Of a DNA stretch of 33,865 nucleotides, positions 5,817 to 13,918 are shown in pieces. The position numbers and the translations under genes were made by a program. The DNA comes from a virus. The stretch lies in the IMG/VR virus record IMGVR_UViG_3300021171_000033, positions 1 to 33,865 of that record. One strand, given 5' to 3'. The notes under the pieces were generated by a model. That model worked only from the letters and a program-made list of their open reading frames with translations, searched no databases and was not told the DNA's origin. The first letter of the stretch is position 1. Each line of letters begins with the position of its first letter.

Positions 5817-8050
5817 TGGGCTGGGAGATAGACAAACAGCAGCAGCCTCTATCGATAGAGGACCCGCGCCGGCATCGCAAACCTGAGATAGACACTGAGA
5901 CCTACCAGGGAGAGATGGGTGCCGATCGCGTATTCGGCGATATCCCGGTTGCTGCCGATGAGCCGGTGCCCGGCGTAGAGGGTGGAGACCAGGACGAGCA
6001 GGCAGAGGATCAAACATACGACTGGATGCGCGTGGCCAAGGAGTCGTGGCGCTCGAGCACCAGCTTTTTCGACACCAACTACCGCAAGCGCATCGAGGAC
6101 GGGATCCGTGCCTTCAATTCGCAGCACTCGCAGGACAGCAAATATAATACTCAGGCTTACCAGAAGAGAAGCAATATTTATCGCCCTAAGCTGCGTTCCA
6201 TCGAGCGTAAGAACGAAGCTGCAGCGGCAGCTGCCTTCTTCTCTAATGTGGATGTGGTCGATATCCAGGCTCAAAACCAACAAGACAAAATTGAGCTCGC
6301 TTCGGCGGCTATTAACAAGGAGTTGGTCCAGTATCGCCTGGAGCGGTCCATCAAGTGGTTCCAGGTTCTGCTGGGCGGCCTGCAGGATGCGCAGAAGACC
6401 GGGTGCGTGGTGTCACGCGTGTACTGGCAGTTCGAGCAGGACCACCGCGGCAATATCAAGAAGGACAAGCCCACTGTCGAGCTGATACCTCTGGAGAACT
6501 TCCGGTGGGACCCGGCGGCCAATTGGCTAGATCCCATCGGCGAGTCGCCCTACCTGATTCATCTCATCCCTATGTACGTCTGCGACGTCAAGACCAAAAT
6601 GCAGACGCCCGATGCCAAGACCGGCGCTCCAGAGTGGCGCCAGTACGGCGACAACGTCATCAAGATGGCTCAGGACAGCATGCCGGATACGACGCGGGCC
6701 ATCCGGGAGCGCATGACAGAGGACGCCTATTCGGCCCAGCGGGCGGTGCAGGACTACTCGATCGTCTGGATTCAGCGCCACATTCACCGCCGGCGCGGCG
6801 TGGACTGGGAGTTCTATACGCTGTCGGACCAGGTACTACTGACGACGCCTCAGCCGCTGGAGGTCAGTACTTGGCACGGGCAGCGTGATTACGTGCTCGG
6901 CAACTGCATCCTGGAAACGCACACCAGCATTCCGCCGTCGCTCGCCGAGCTGGGCAAGCAGCTCTTCGACGAGATCAACGAAGTCACCAACCAGAGGATG
7001 GACAATGTTAAGTTTGTCCTTAACAAAAAATGGATCGTGCGTCGCAACCGTAACGTGGACACCGCCGGACTCACGCGCAACGTTCCGGGAGGTGTGGTTA
7101 CAGCAGACGATCCTGAGGGCGACATTAGAGAGCTTACCTGGCCTGATGTCACGGGATCTAGCTTCCAGGAACAGGATCGACTTAGTGCTGAGGCTGACGA
7201 ACTTCTCGGAAACTTCAACGCCGTCAACCTGCCTAGAACTGGACAGCTAGCCGATACCGTACACGGCGCCCAGATGCTAACGGCGCCCAGCTCCATGATG
7301 ACCGAGTACCTGCTTCGCACGTTCGTCGAGACGTTCGTGCTGCCGGTCATGAAGCTACTTATAAAACTGGAACAGCACTACGAGACCGATGACAAGATAC
7401 TGGCCCTGGCGGGGCAGAAGGCCCAGATATACCAGCGGTACGGCATAAACCACATCACCGACAACCTGCTGAACCAGGACTTGACCATCCGTGTCAGCGT
7501 CGGCATGGGCGCCACCGATCCGGCCAGCAAGCTTCAGAAGTTCGTCATCGGTATCACCGCGTTCATAAACCTTCTGAAGAATGCACCGCCGGGCCTGTTC
7601 AACGTCCAAGAGATTTCCAAGGAGATATTCGGGCACCTCGGCTATCAGGATGGCTCTCGCTTCATGACGCAGGACAATCCTGCTGTTGCGGACCTGCAGA
7701 TGAAGCTGAACCAGGCCCTGCAGTTCATCCAGAAGCTGGGCAAGGAGATACAGGACCGCACGCAGGACAACCAGACCAAGGTCGAAGTGGCAAAGATCAG
7801 CGCCGGCTCGCGCGAACATGTTGCGGCCATTGCTCACCCGGGTGGGATAGATCCGATGCACACGCATCTACTGAAGGCGCACGAGATCGCCTTGAAGCAC
7901 GAGATGGATCTTAAGAAACTGGATGCGGAGCTCCGCAAGTTCGTTCTGGAGCAGATAGCAAAAGTCAAAGCGGCCAGAGCCCAGGCTCAATTGGCGACGA
8001 GGAAGCAGGACTTCGCGGAGAAACACCCGAAAGAGAAACAAAATGGATGA
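5816..8050 (+). CDS. portal protein
   Basis: The portal is the dodecameric ring at the capsid vertex through which DNA is packaged and ejected. At 744 aa it is in the range of large podovirus portals (P22 gp1 has about 725). Typical pieces are visible: RKRIEDGIRAFN, YRPKLRSIERKNEAAAAAAF, KTGCVVSRVYW, LIPLENFRWDPAANWLDP with SPYLIHLIPMYV, and EINEVTNQRMDNVKFVLNKK, followed by a long helical C-terminus (about 620-740) rich in Gln, Lys and Ala that may form the barrel. It follows the terminase and precedes the scaffold and capsid genes, the normal order. The TGATG overlap with the small upstream gene sets the start. Confidence 0.93.
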   Translation: MGWEIDKQQQPLSIEDPRRHRKPEIDTETYQGEMGADRVFGDIPVAADEPVPGVEGGDQDEQAEDQTYDWMRVAKESWRSSTSFFDTNYRKRIEDGIRAFNSQHSQDSKYNTQAYQKRSNIYRPKLRSIERKNEAAAAAAFFSNVDVVDIQAQNQQDKIELASAAINKELVQYRLERSIKWFQVLLGGLQDAQKTGCVVSRVYWQFEQDHRGNIKKDKPTVELIPLENFRWDPAANWLDPIGESPYLIHLIPMYVCDVKTKMQTPDAKTGAPEWRQYGDNVIKMAQDSMPDTTRAIRERMTEDAYSAQRAVQDYSIVWIQRHIHRRRGVDWEFYTLSDQVLLTTPQPLEVSTWHGQRDYVLGNCILETHTSIPPSLAELGKQLFDEINEVTNQRMDNVKFVLNKKWIVRRNRNVDTAGLTRNVPGGVVTADDPEGDIRELTWPDVTGSSFQEQDRLSAEADELLGNFNAVNLPRTGQLADTVHGAQMLTAPSSMMTEYLLRTFVETFVLPVMKLLIKLEQHYETDDKILALAGQKAQIYQRYGINHITDNLLNQDLTIRVSVGMGATDPASKLQKFVIGITAFINLLKNAPPGLFNVQEISKEIFGHLGYQDGSRFMTQDNPAVADLQMKLNQALQFIQKLGKEIQDRTQDNQTKVEVAKISAGSREHVAAIAHPGGIDPMHTHLLKAHEIALKHEMDLKKLDAELRKFVLEQIAKVKAARAQAQLATRKQDFAEKHPKEKQNG

Positions 8051-8321
8051 GTCCGAACAGCGCAATATCCTGATGGAGACCGCGATTCTCGGTAAACAGG
8101 CCGAAATGTTCCTGAATTCCGATGTCGGCAAGTACTTGCTTGCCCGTGCGGACGAAAAGAGTAGGATATGTTACGAATTGCTTAAGAAAGTAGCTCCCTG
8201 GCGTCAGAAACGCATTCGTGACCTTCAGAACGAGATATGGAAATGCGAGAGTTTCCGGTCCTGGCTGATCGAGGCGGTTAACGAGGGCCAGTTTGCTTCA
8301 GAGGAGATGCTGGAAAGATGA
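8043..8321 (+). CDS. hypothetical protein between portal and scaffold, 92 aa
   Basis: A highly helical, charged protein starting MDESEQRNILMETAILGKQAE, with DVGKYLLARADEKSRICYELLKKVAP in the centre and two Cys. It overlaps the portal stop by eight bases and the scaffold start by four (ATGA). Short helical proteins at this position in podoviruses are usually of unknown role. A helper of portal or scaffold assembly is possible but not shown. Confidence 0.7.
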   Translation: MDESEQRNILMETAILGKQAEMFLNSDVGKYLLARADEKSRICYELLKKVAPWRQKRIRDLQNEIWKCESFRSWLIEAVNEGQFASEEMLER

Positions 8322-9316
8322 GTGACGAAGGAAGACAGCGGCTCGACGAGCTCGAATCCGTCAAGGGCGACATCAATTCGACCAACAACCAGCGCCAGAT
8401 GAACGCGCGCGAGCGCATCGCCCGCAATGCCGAGTTCCTGGCTGCCAAGGAAGCGGCGGATCAAGGGCTGGAATTCTCTCCAGACGATGGCCCCGCTGAT
8501 GACGACCTATCCGGCGGAGTGTCTGACTCATACGCTGTCACTGACGAGACGCTAAAGAGCGATTTAGCACAGCAACCAAGGCAGCGGGCGGAGCCCGAGA
8601 AGCCCCGCACCTACAAGATCAAGGTTAACGGACAGGAGGTAGACCTGTCCGAAGCAGAACTTATCGAACGCGCCCAGAAAGTGGAGGCGGCCGATAGGTA
8701 CCTGGCAGAGAAGAAACGGGAAGCCGATCTTCTGCTGGCAGAAACCCGCCTGAAGCTCGAGCAGCCATCCGTTACGACGGACGTTGCACCAGAGGTATCC
8801 GATGAGGACCTGGAACTGGTAAGAGCACTGCAGGTTGGTGACGAGTACACCGCCGCTAAGGCACTTAGAGCGCGTCTGGCACGTCAGACGACCACGCAGC
8901 CGGCTATCTCCATGGACGCCGTTGCTGCAAAGGTCAAGGACGATCTAGAGCACGCCAATGCCACAAAGTGGTTTGCTCAGGAATACAAGGATGTCGTTAC
9001 CGATCCAAAGCTCATGATGATCGCCAATCAACTAGACGCGGACTTCCGGAAGATGGATGCGGCAGAGAAGAAACTGACTCCATACATGGACCGCTATCGG
9101 GCTATTGGGGAAGAAGTCAGGAAGTGGAAAGGCACGAATCCTGAGGCAGCCGAAAAGCTGCAACGCAAGAAAGAGACCCTCAAGACTATCCCGCAGGCTT
9201 CCATGAAGTCCGGATCAGTCGTTGAGGACGATGATCAAATGTCAGAAGAGGAATACCACCAGAAGGCTATCCAGGAAACAGCCAGACGGAGGTATCAGAC
9301 TCATCTAGGAGGTTAA
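8318..9316 (+). CDS. capsid scaffolding protein (probable)
   Basis: The product is 332 aa, almost entirely charged and helical, with low hydrophobic content. It has a coiled-coil-like N-terminus (RQRLDELESVKGDINS), an acidic Pro-rich linker (about 50-95), a short beta segment TYKIKVNGQEVDLSEAELI near 104-122 of the kind common in scaffold proteins, then long Lys/Glu/Arg helices (EKKREADLLLAETRLKLEQ). It stands between the portal and the major capsid gene, the classical scaffold position. Scaffolds fill the procapsid and leave before packaging. The assignment rests on composition and position. Confidence 0.7.
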   Translation: MSDEGRQRLDELESVKGDINSTNNQRQMNARERIARNAEFLAAKEAADQGLEFSPDDGPADDDLSGGVSDSYAVTDETLKSDLAQQPRQRAEPEKPRTYKIKVNGQEVDLSEAELIERAQKVEAADRYLAEKKREADLLLAETRLKLEQPSVTTDVAPEVSDEDLELVRALQVGDEYTAAKALRARLARQTTTQPAISMDAVAAKVKDDLEHANATKWFAQEYKDVVTDPKLMMIANQLDADFRKMDAAEKKLTPYMDRYRAIGEEVRKWKGTNPEAAEKLQRKKETLKTIPQASMKSGSVVEDDDQMSEEEYHQKAIQETARRRYQTHLGG

Positions 9317-9319
9317 CTA

Positions 9320-9348
9320 GTGGCTGGTCAGGTTGATATAAAACCTGT
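9320..9348 (+). CDS. major capsid protein, exon 1 (29 bases)
   Basis: GTG 9320 follows AGGAGG by seven bases and opens MAGQVDIKPV. The frame continues only to a stop at 9429, so it cannot be a whole gene. The first 29 bases are taken as the 5' exon of the capsid gene: the 5' splice site is placed after T9348, which forms the U-G pair of the P1 helix (see the intron entry). Joined to position 10139, the junction codon is GTC (Val) and the total length is 966 bases, 321 aa plus stop, in one frame. The splice point is a prediction from pairing and frame. Confidence 0.75.
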
Positions 9349-10138
9349 TGCCATAATTATGGCAGTAGGTTACGCTGCATGTTTACCGAGAGGTGAATAT
9401 GCGCCTAACCAAGGAAGTCCTAACGAGGTTTGAGAGCTATTACCGTCGTGGAAACGAGAACGAATGTTGGCCGTGGCTTGGTTCGAAGCAATCCAGGGGA
9501 TATGGATTCTTCGGACTTCGTGCCAGTGGTGTGTCTAGAAAGACTTATTCGGCGCATCGCTTGGCATGGTCCATCGCAAACAGTCGTGACATTCCAAGCG
9601 GGAAGATGATATGTCACACCTGCGACAATCCATCTTGTGTGAATCCGAAGCACCTGTATCTGGGTACTGGATTCGACAACAACTCGGATACCGTGGTTCG
9701 TGGCAGGGCGAATCGAAAAACGGGAGAGCAATGCTCTTGGGCGAAACTCACGGAGCAGGATGTTCTAGCAATCCTGGAGAGCAAGGAAAAGCAGGTTATT
9801 CTTGCTCGTCGCTACAAAGTCTCTCAGTCTCATATTTCTCACCTGAAATCATGCAAGAGAAAACTCTGGACTCGCGTAAAAGCCTGACGTTAAAACTGCG
9901 TGAATTGCTGGAAACCCCTAACGGATGGTGCCGAGGGCAATCAGCAGCCGAGCCCCGAAAGGGGAAGGTTCAACGACTATCCCGAGAGGGAGTACGGCCC
10001 AGTGGCCGGAAGCGCGCAGCACCTAATGGTGAAGATATAGTCTGGTCTGCATGGAAACATGCAGCAGCACTTCGGTGCGGTCCAAGCCTAACGAGCTTAG
10101 GGCGAACACAAACGATGGGCAGTCTCCACCCTTGGAGG
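9349..10138 (+). ncRNA. group I self-splicing intron in the major capsid gene
   Basis: The core is clear. P7 is GACTAT (9975-9980) with ATAGTC (10037-10042), in the usual context CAACGACTATC and AAGATATAGTC. TGCTG (9906-9910) pairs with CAGCA (9942-9946). CCCC-GAAA-GGGG (9953-9964) fits the P6 region, and 3' hairpins follow: CTGCATG-GAAA-CATGCAG (10047-10064), GCAC-TTCG-GTGC (10067-10078) and CTCCA/TGGAG (10124-10137). P1 spans the 5' junction as a hairpin, 9342-9354 pairing with 9359-9371, with U9348-G9365 as the splice-site wobble. The terminal G is placed at 10138, the only choice just after the last hairpin that keeps the capsid frame. The intron removes about 790 bases and contains the HNH gene at 9399-9887. 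Peripheral helices are not fully assigned. Confidence 0.9.
9399..9887 (+). CDS. intron-encoded HNH homing endonuclease
   Basis: The product is 162 aa from ATG 9399, with GAGAGG just upstream; a GTG two codons earlier is less likely. The N-terminal part has ECWPWLGSKQSRGYGFFG, then AHRLAW, and the catalytic core ICHTCDNPSCVNPKHLYLGT with NNSDTVVRGR. This is the HNH_3 arrangement with a Cys-rich metal-binding core. The C-terminus (AKLTEQDVLAILESKEKQ then ILARRYKVSQSHISHLKS) is a helix-turn-helix for DNA binding. Such enzymes cut intron-less copies of the capsid gene so that the intron is copied in. It lies inside the group I intron. Confidence 0.92.
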   Translation: MRLTKEVLTRFESYYRRGNENECWPWLGSKQSRGYGFFGLRASGVSRKTYSAHRLAWSIANSRDIPSGKMICHTCDNPSCVNPKHLYLGTGFDNNSDTVVRGRANRKTGEQCSWAKLTEQDVLAILESKEKQVILARRYKVSQSHISHLKSCKRKLWTRVKA

Positions 10139-11075
10139 CTTTCTTTACTCGCGGCAACTGAGCAATGTTCTGAGAATGAACGTTCAACCATTGGTGAAAT
10201 TCCGACAATTCGCGGACGTTCGGGACGCCTCTCAGCAGGGGCGAAAGAAGGGCGATACCTTCACTTGGGATGTCATTTCAGACGTCGCTACGCCCGGAGC
10301 AGTGTTGATCGAAACCAACACGATGCCGGAAACAAATCTAACCATTACGCAGGGGACTCTGACGATTACCGAGTACGGAAATTCGATTCCATATTCCGGA
10401 AAACTCGACAATCTATCAAAATTCCCTGTAATCGAGATCATTCAGAAAGGGTTGAAGAACGATGCGGTCAAGACGTTCGATAGAGCGGCCTGGACGCAGT
10501 TCAATCAGACCCTGCTGCGTGCGGCTCCTACTGGCGGTTCGTCTGCCACGGGCGCTATCACGCTGACGACGAATGGTACTGCGACCATCACGAATAACGA
10601 CTTCTATAACAACAGTTATGCGAAGTCGATCGTGGACACCATGAAGGAGCGCAACATCCCGGCCTATATCGGGGATGACTATTACGCTCTGGCATGGCCT
10701 ACGACGCTGCGCACGTTCAAGAACAATTTGGAGACTATCCACCAGTATTCGGATACGGGATTCAAGCTGATCATGAACGGGGAAATCGGGCGCTACGAGA
10801 ATGTTCGTTATGTAGAGCAGACCAACGTAGCAAAGGGCACCGGCACGGACGGTATCACGACCACCGCATGGACTAACGGCAAGTCGGACTGGATCTTCTT
10901 CTTCGGAAACGACACCATTGCGGAAGCCATGGCGATCCCGGAAGAGATGAGAGGAAAGATCCCGACTGACTATGGACGGTCCAAGGGTGTAGCGTGGTAC
11001 TACCTTGGCGGATTCGGCATTGTCCACACACTAGCCATCAATACACGGGTGGTTAAGTGGGACTCGGCGGCATAG
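10139..11075 (+). CDS. major capsid protein, exon 2
   Basis: Reading from 10139 in the frame set by exon 1 gives TTT CTT TAC, that is FLYSRQLSNVLRMNVQPLV, then KFRQFADVRDASQQGRKKGD and VATPGAVLIETNTMPETNLT, followed by TITEYGNSIPYSGKLDNLSK. This order resembles the N4 gp56-type / HK97-fold capsid family, in which an N-terminal arm is followed by a positively charged loop and a long helix (IEIIQKGLKNDAVKTFDRAAW). The C-terminus GIVHTLAINTRVVKW is also typical. An ATG at 10176 would delete the conserved region before it, so the gene is best read as spliced. Position after the scaffold supports the call. Confidence 0.88.
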
Positions 11076-11084
11076 GAGACAGAT

Positions 11085-11591
11085 ATGTCACAGCAAACTG
11101 TCAAGAATGTTGCCTACGACAATGCGGTATCACTTGCCCGCTTGTTCCTACCTCTTCCTTTGTCTGCTGCCGGCGCTACGGCAACTTGTGCCCAGTATTT
11201 CGCTCTGGGTAACGAGACGCTGTATGCCGCGCATGGCATTCAGAGAGTGGCCGGTACTTCCACGTTCACTACTACCGCAACCACGGTTGTAAGTGGCACA
11301 TCCACGACTGTAGTCAGTACGTATACGGCTGCTACGACGGCGCAGGCGTTCCGGGTTTCAGGAACTACTACGACCACGTTCCAGACGTTTCCTATTGCTG
11401 CGGCTAATGGTGCCAATGGTGCAGTGGCTCTGCATAACTTCACTGCATGTGGTACGGCGGCAAGTGGTACGGGTGGTACTAACTTGGTTGCAGGGGACCA
11501 GATTTACATGGTCCTGAGTACCGATGCAACTGCTACAGTATTGCCCATGTGGGAGATTGCTGTTACTCCCCTTGCTAACGTAACGGCATAG
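11085..11591 (+). CDS. probable head decoration or structural protein, 168 aa
   Basis: GGAGAC precedes ATG 11085. The product is rich in Thr, Ala, Val and Gly with alternating beta-strand patterns (FTTTATTVVSGTSTTVVSTY) and few charges. This composition, and a place directly after the capsid gene, suggest a beta-sandwich decoration or head-fibre protein. No family signature is recognised. The length suits a small head-surface protein. Confidence 0.55.
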   Translation: MSQQTVKNVAYDNAVSLARLFLPLPLSAAGATATCAQYFALGNETLYAAHGIQRVAGTSTFTTTATTVVSGTSTTVVSTYTAATTAQAFRVSGTTTTTFQTFPIAAANGANGAVALHNFTACGTAASGTGGTNLVAGDQIYMVLSTDATATVLPMWEIAVTPLANVTA

Positions 11592-11599
11592 GAGGAAAT

Positions 11600-12091
11600 A
11601 TGGCCGTAGATAGCATGCAGAAGAACACCGGTAGAAGGGGATCTTCGAAGCCTTCAGGAAAGGGTGGCACTGACTTGACATTAGAAGTAGTCAAGAACCG
11701 CGTCAAGACTCCTGATGGCCAGATGATCCCTACCGGGAAGTCCGAGGCAACGGATGCCGGGTTCCTGAATAAGGACACCGTGTATTCGAATACCAAGGTC
11801 TTCGAAAGGTATGGGCACGGCGGTCAACCCCAGTCGGGGAAGATCGAGGGCATGCATTCCTATATGCCCAATCAGGCACTGGATGTACCGGGCTTTGACG
11901 CCAATGGGGGATGCTTCCACAAATGGGGCACTCCTTATGGCGAAGCGGCCTATTTCAACCAGTTGCCTCCGGGTCCGGATATCAACGACCAGGCGTATGC
12001 ACTCATTCACGACATGCCGCTCGAGGTTTACCACGGCGGGGTGACGTATGAGTCGGATACTCCGTGGCCTGTACGAGATATCCCTGAGTGA
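11600..12091 (+). CDS. hypothetical head-region protein, 163 aa
   Basis: AGGAGG lies five bases before ATG 11600. The N-terminal 60 residues are basic and flexible (KNTGRRGSSKPSGKGG). The rest is rich in Gly, Pro and aromatics (MHSYMPNQALDVPGFDANGG, YGEAAYFNQLPPGPDIND), suggesting an extended protein that binds others. No known domain. It is followed by a hairpin that may be a terminator, so it could close the highly expressed capsid block. Confidence 0.65.
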   Translation: MAVDSMQKNTGRRGSSKPSGKGGTDLTLEVVKNRVKTPDGQMIPTGKSEATDAGFLNKDTVYSNTKVFERYGHGGQPQSGKIEGMHSYMPNQALDVPGFDANGGCFHKWGTPYGEAAYFNQLPPGPDINDQAYALIHDMPLEVYHGGVTYESDTPWPVRDIPE

Positions 12092-12104
12092 TGAAAGAGG
12101 AAAC

Positions 12105-12126
12105 GGCGGGCTAATAACCCGCCTTT
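12105..12126 (+). terminator. possible intrinsic terminator after the capsid block
   Basis: GGCGGG (12105-12110) pairs with CCCGCC (12118-12123) around a seven-base loop, followed by TTT. AAA lies just upstream, so it could act in both directions. The T-tract is short, so termination would be partial. It ends 10 bases before ATG 12136, so it might instead hinder translation of that gene. Confidence 0.5.
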
Positions 12127-12135
12127 CCGCATAGT

Positions 12136-12318
12136 ATGGCGCATACAAGAGGAAAGGCATTGCACGAGACTCATCCGCATGGAGTCAGCGGAGGAGTTGG
12201 ATCAAGACATACAGAACCGCATCCTCATGCAAAAGGTGGATACGTACACAAACACCGTATGCATTCAGGTGGTGGTCCGATTACTAGTACCAAGAAGGGG
12301 AAGAAGGCTCCGGAATGA
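12136..12318 (+). CDS. histidine-rich small protein, copy 1 (60 aa)
   Basis: Twelve of 60 residues are His, spread through HETHPHGVSGG, RHTEPHPHAKGG and VHKHRMHSGGGPIT. The next gene encodes a paralogue with the same H-x-TH...G-S-x-H...PHP...KG..VH-x-HRMHSG-x-G-x-IT pattern, so the two arose by tandem duplication. Histidine spacing of this kind can bind divalent metals, but no known zinc or copper domain matches. The start at 12136 has no clear ribosome site and follows a hairpin; a TTG at codon 9 (after AGAGGAAAGG) is an alternative. Function is unknown. Confidence 0.6.
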   Translation: MAHTRGKALHETHPHGVSGGVGSRHTEPHPHAKGGYVHKHRMHSGGGPITSTKKGKKAPE

Positions 12319-12494
12319 GCACCTATAAGAAGCATCCAAAGAACACCGCGGTTCATCCGACGCACGCATCAGGACATCCGGAAGGTTCGTATCACCGCGA
12401 TCCTCATCCGAGCGGGAAGGGCAAGAAGGTACATAACCACCGGATGCATTCCGGGCGGGGTGAGATTACCGATTACGTTAAGAAGGAGCGCTAG
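12315..12494 (+). CDS. histidine-rich small protein, copy 2 (59 aa)
   Basis: The start overlaps the stop of copy 1 as ATGA. The sequence MSTYKKHPKNTAVHPTHASG then GSYHRDPHPSGKGKKVHNHR aligns with copy 1 over most of its length and shares the end motif HRMHSG-x-G-x-IT. Ten residues are His. It is more basic than copy 1. A virion or metal-binding role is conceivable from its place between capsid and other structural genes, but no experimentally known family is recognised. Confidence 0.65.
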   Translation: MSTYKKHPKNTAVHPTHASGHPEGSYHRDPHPSGKGKKVHNHRMHSGRGEITDYVKKER

Positions 12495-12496
12495 AC

Positions 12497-13003
12497 ATGG
12501 CTAAGCAAAGTTTGCAGGACAAGTTCCAAATTACGGTTCCGTTCAATCCTAACGATGATGATGAGAATCGTGACTGGGTATGGCCCACTAACAAGACTCT
12601 GAAGCCCAGAGCGATTCACGGCGGTTATGCGGACGGGAATATTTCTGAATTTGCGTTAGGCCCGAAAGGATCACAGCATGAGCCTATGAAAGACCAGCTG
12701 CCGTATGTGAATATGGCTGTAGCTGGCAATGATGGTCCTACTTGGACCGATATGCAGGAGTGGGTATGGAGCGAACATGGTGGAGCTCCGCTGGTTACTG
12801 CGTCGGACTCCGATGTGACCAATTCTGTGATGCAGCCTAAGCACTTACGAGACGGGTTCACGTTGCATGACATGGGGAATACTGACGATCAATATACAGG
12901 TGAGGGCGTCGATCAGTTCTACGGTGATGCCACGGGGGAGGACGATGCGGGGAATCGTTACTCGGGCTTCGTAGAGCGTAACAACTACTTAGATAGAGAA
13001 TAA
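12497..13003 (+). CDS. hypothetical protein, 168 aa
   Basis: The start ATG 12497 is three bases after the previous stop. The product is acidic and rich in Asn, Asp, Gly and aromatics (FNPNDDDENRDWVWPTNK, TDMQEWVWSEHGG, YGDATGEDDAGNRYSG), with no membrane segment. It has no recognised domain. Its stop directly precedes the next start (TAAATG). It lies in the block of small structural genes, so a minor virion protein is the likeliest role, by position only. Confidence 0.65.
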   Translation: MAKQSLQDKFQITVPFNPNDDDENRDWVWPTNKTLKPRAIHGGYADGNISEFALGPKGSQHEPMKDQLPYVNMAVAGNDGPTWTDMQEWVWSEHGGAPLVTASDSDVTNSVMQPKHLRDGFTLHDMGNTDDQYTGEGVDQFYGDATGEDDAGNRYSGFVERNNYLDRE

Positions 13004-13393
13004 ATGGCCACGATCACCCCTGCCAACCCTAATGCTCCGATGGCGGTAGTCCACTATTATGTGGACGAGTCTGGAGTGGCGCAGCAGGTATCAGCAGAGA
13101 CGCCATATCCAGTCCAGCCCTCTGCGGCCTATGGCACTCTAAGCACTGCTGGCACTACCACGGTAGATGCATCGCCAGGCGTGTTCTATGGATTGAATGT
13201 GCTGACGGCCGGAGCTGCTTCCACCATCCAGGTCCTGGACGGCACTACGGCCCTCACCGGTACTCTGACCAACCAGGCTGCCGGAGCCGTAGCAACCGGG
13301 TTGCCTTCCGGCATAGGAGTGCGCTACCTCACTTCTCTGGTGGTCATTACAGCCGGCACGGGCGTATCCACGACCGCTGTTTATAGCGCATGA
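13004..13393 (+). CDS. small structural-type protein, 129 aa
   Basis: The sequence is dominated by Ala, Thr, Val and Gly with beta-strand periodicity (VHYYVDESGVAQQVSAE, TIQVLDGTTALTGTLTN, VRYLTSLVVITAGTGVS). Short beta-sandwich proteins of this composition are often head-decoration or Ig-like virion proteins. It overlaps the methyltransferase gene as ATGA at the 3' end. No named family is recognised. Confidence 0.6.
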   Translation: MATITPANPNAPMAVVHYYVDESGVAQQVSAETPYPVQPSAAYGTLSTAGTTTVDASPGVFYGLNVLTAGAASTIQVLDGTTALTGTLTNQAAGAVATGLPSGIGVRYLTSLVVITAGTGVSTTAVYSA

Positions 13394-13914
13394 CCAAGCT
13401 GGGCAGCATCTGCAGCAAGGGAACGCTCGACAACATGGCGAGCATCGCGCGCGAATGCCCCGCCGGCTGCTTTGTCGAGGTCGGAGTCTACGAAGGAGGA
13501 TCAGCCCAGGTTCTGTATGAGATAGCAGTAGAGCAAGGCCGAGAGATATTCCTGTACGACACTTTCAAGGGGATTCCGTATTCAGACCCGGTAGATTCCC
13601 ACAAGGTAGGAGACTTCAAAGGGGGTGATCCAGAGTACATCAGCCTCATACTACCTAAGGCTATGGTCGTACAGGGAATATTCCCGTCCAGTGCAGTCAG
13701 GATGCCGCCCGTGGCGTTCGTTCACCTGGATGTGGATCAGTACAGGAGCTACAAGGAGGCGATCGAGTACTTGGAACCGATGATGGTTCCAGGAGGGGTG
13801 ATGTGGTTCGATGATTACGATTGCACGCCTGGCGCGACTGTGGCGCTCAATGAGCGGTACGGCAAGGAAGCCCTCTCACGGTTCAAGGATGACAAATACT
13901 TCAAGAGGTTCTAA
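13390..13914 (+). CDS. TylF-like class I methyltransferase, 174 aa
   Basis: Residues 28-40 CFVEVGVYEGGSA form the SAM-binding loop, LYDTFKGIPYSDPVD (55-69) is the TylF/macrocin O-methyltransferase signature, FVHLDVDQYRSYKEAIEYL (110-128) includes the metal-binding Asp pair region, and GGVMWFDDYDCTPGATVA (135-152) matches the end of the fold. The family moves a methyl group from SAM to hydroxyls of sugars and related molecules. At 174 aa it lacks the usual N-terminal extension (family members are near 240 aa), so it is a minimal core. It sits between structural genes and overlaps its upstream neighbour. The substrate is unknown; sugars added by the GT9-type gene downstream are one possibility. 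Confidence 0.85.
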   Translation: MTKLGSICSKGTLDNMASIARECPAGCFVEVGVYEGGSAQVLYEIAVEQGREIFLYDTFKGIPYSDPVDSHKVGDFKGGDPEYISLILPKAMVVQGIFPSSAVRMPPVAFVHLDVDQYRSYKEAIEYLEPMMVPGGVMWFDDYDCTPGATVALNERYGKEALSRFKDDKYFKRF

Positions 13915-13918
13915 CGGT

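Noticed and set aside
9611-10483. 290-aa plus-strand frame across the intron and capsid gene
   Set aside because: It overlaps the HNH core, the intron core and the capsid gene in another frame and shows no protein motif.
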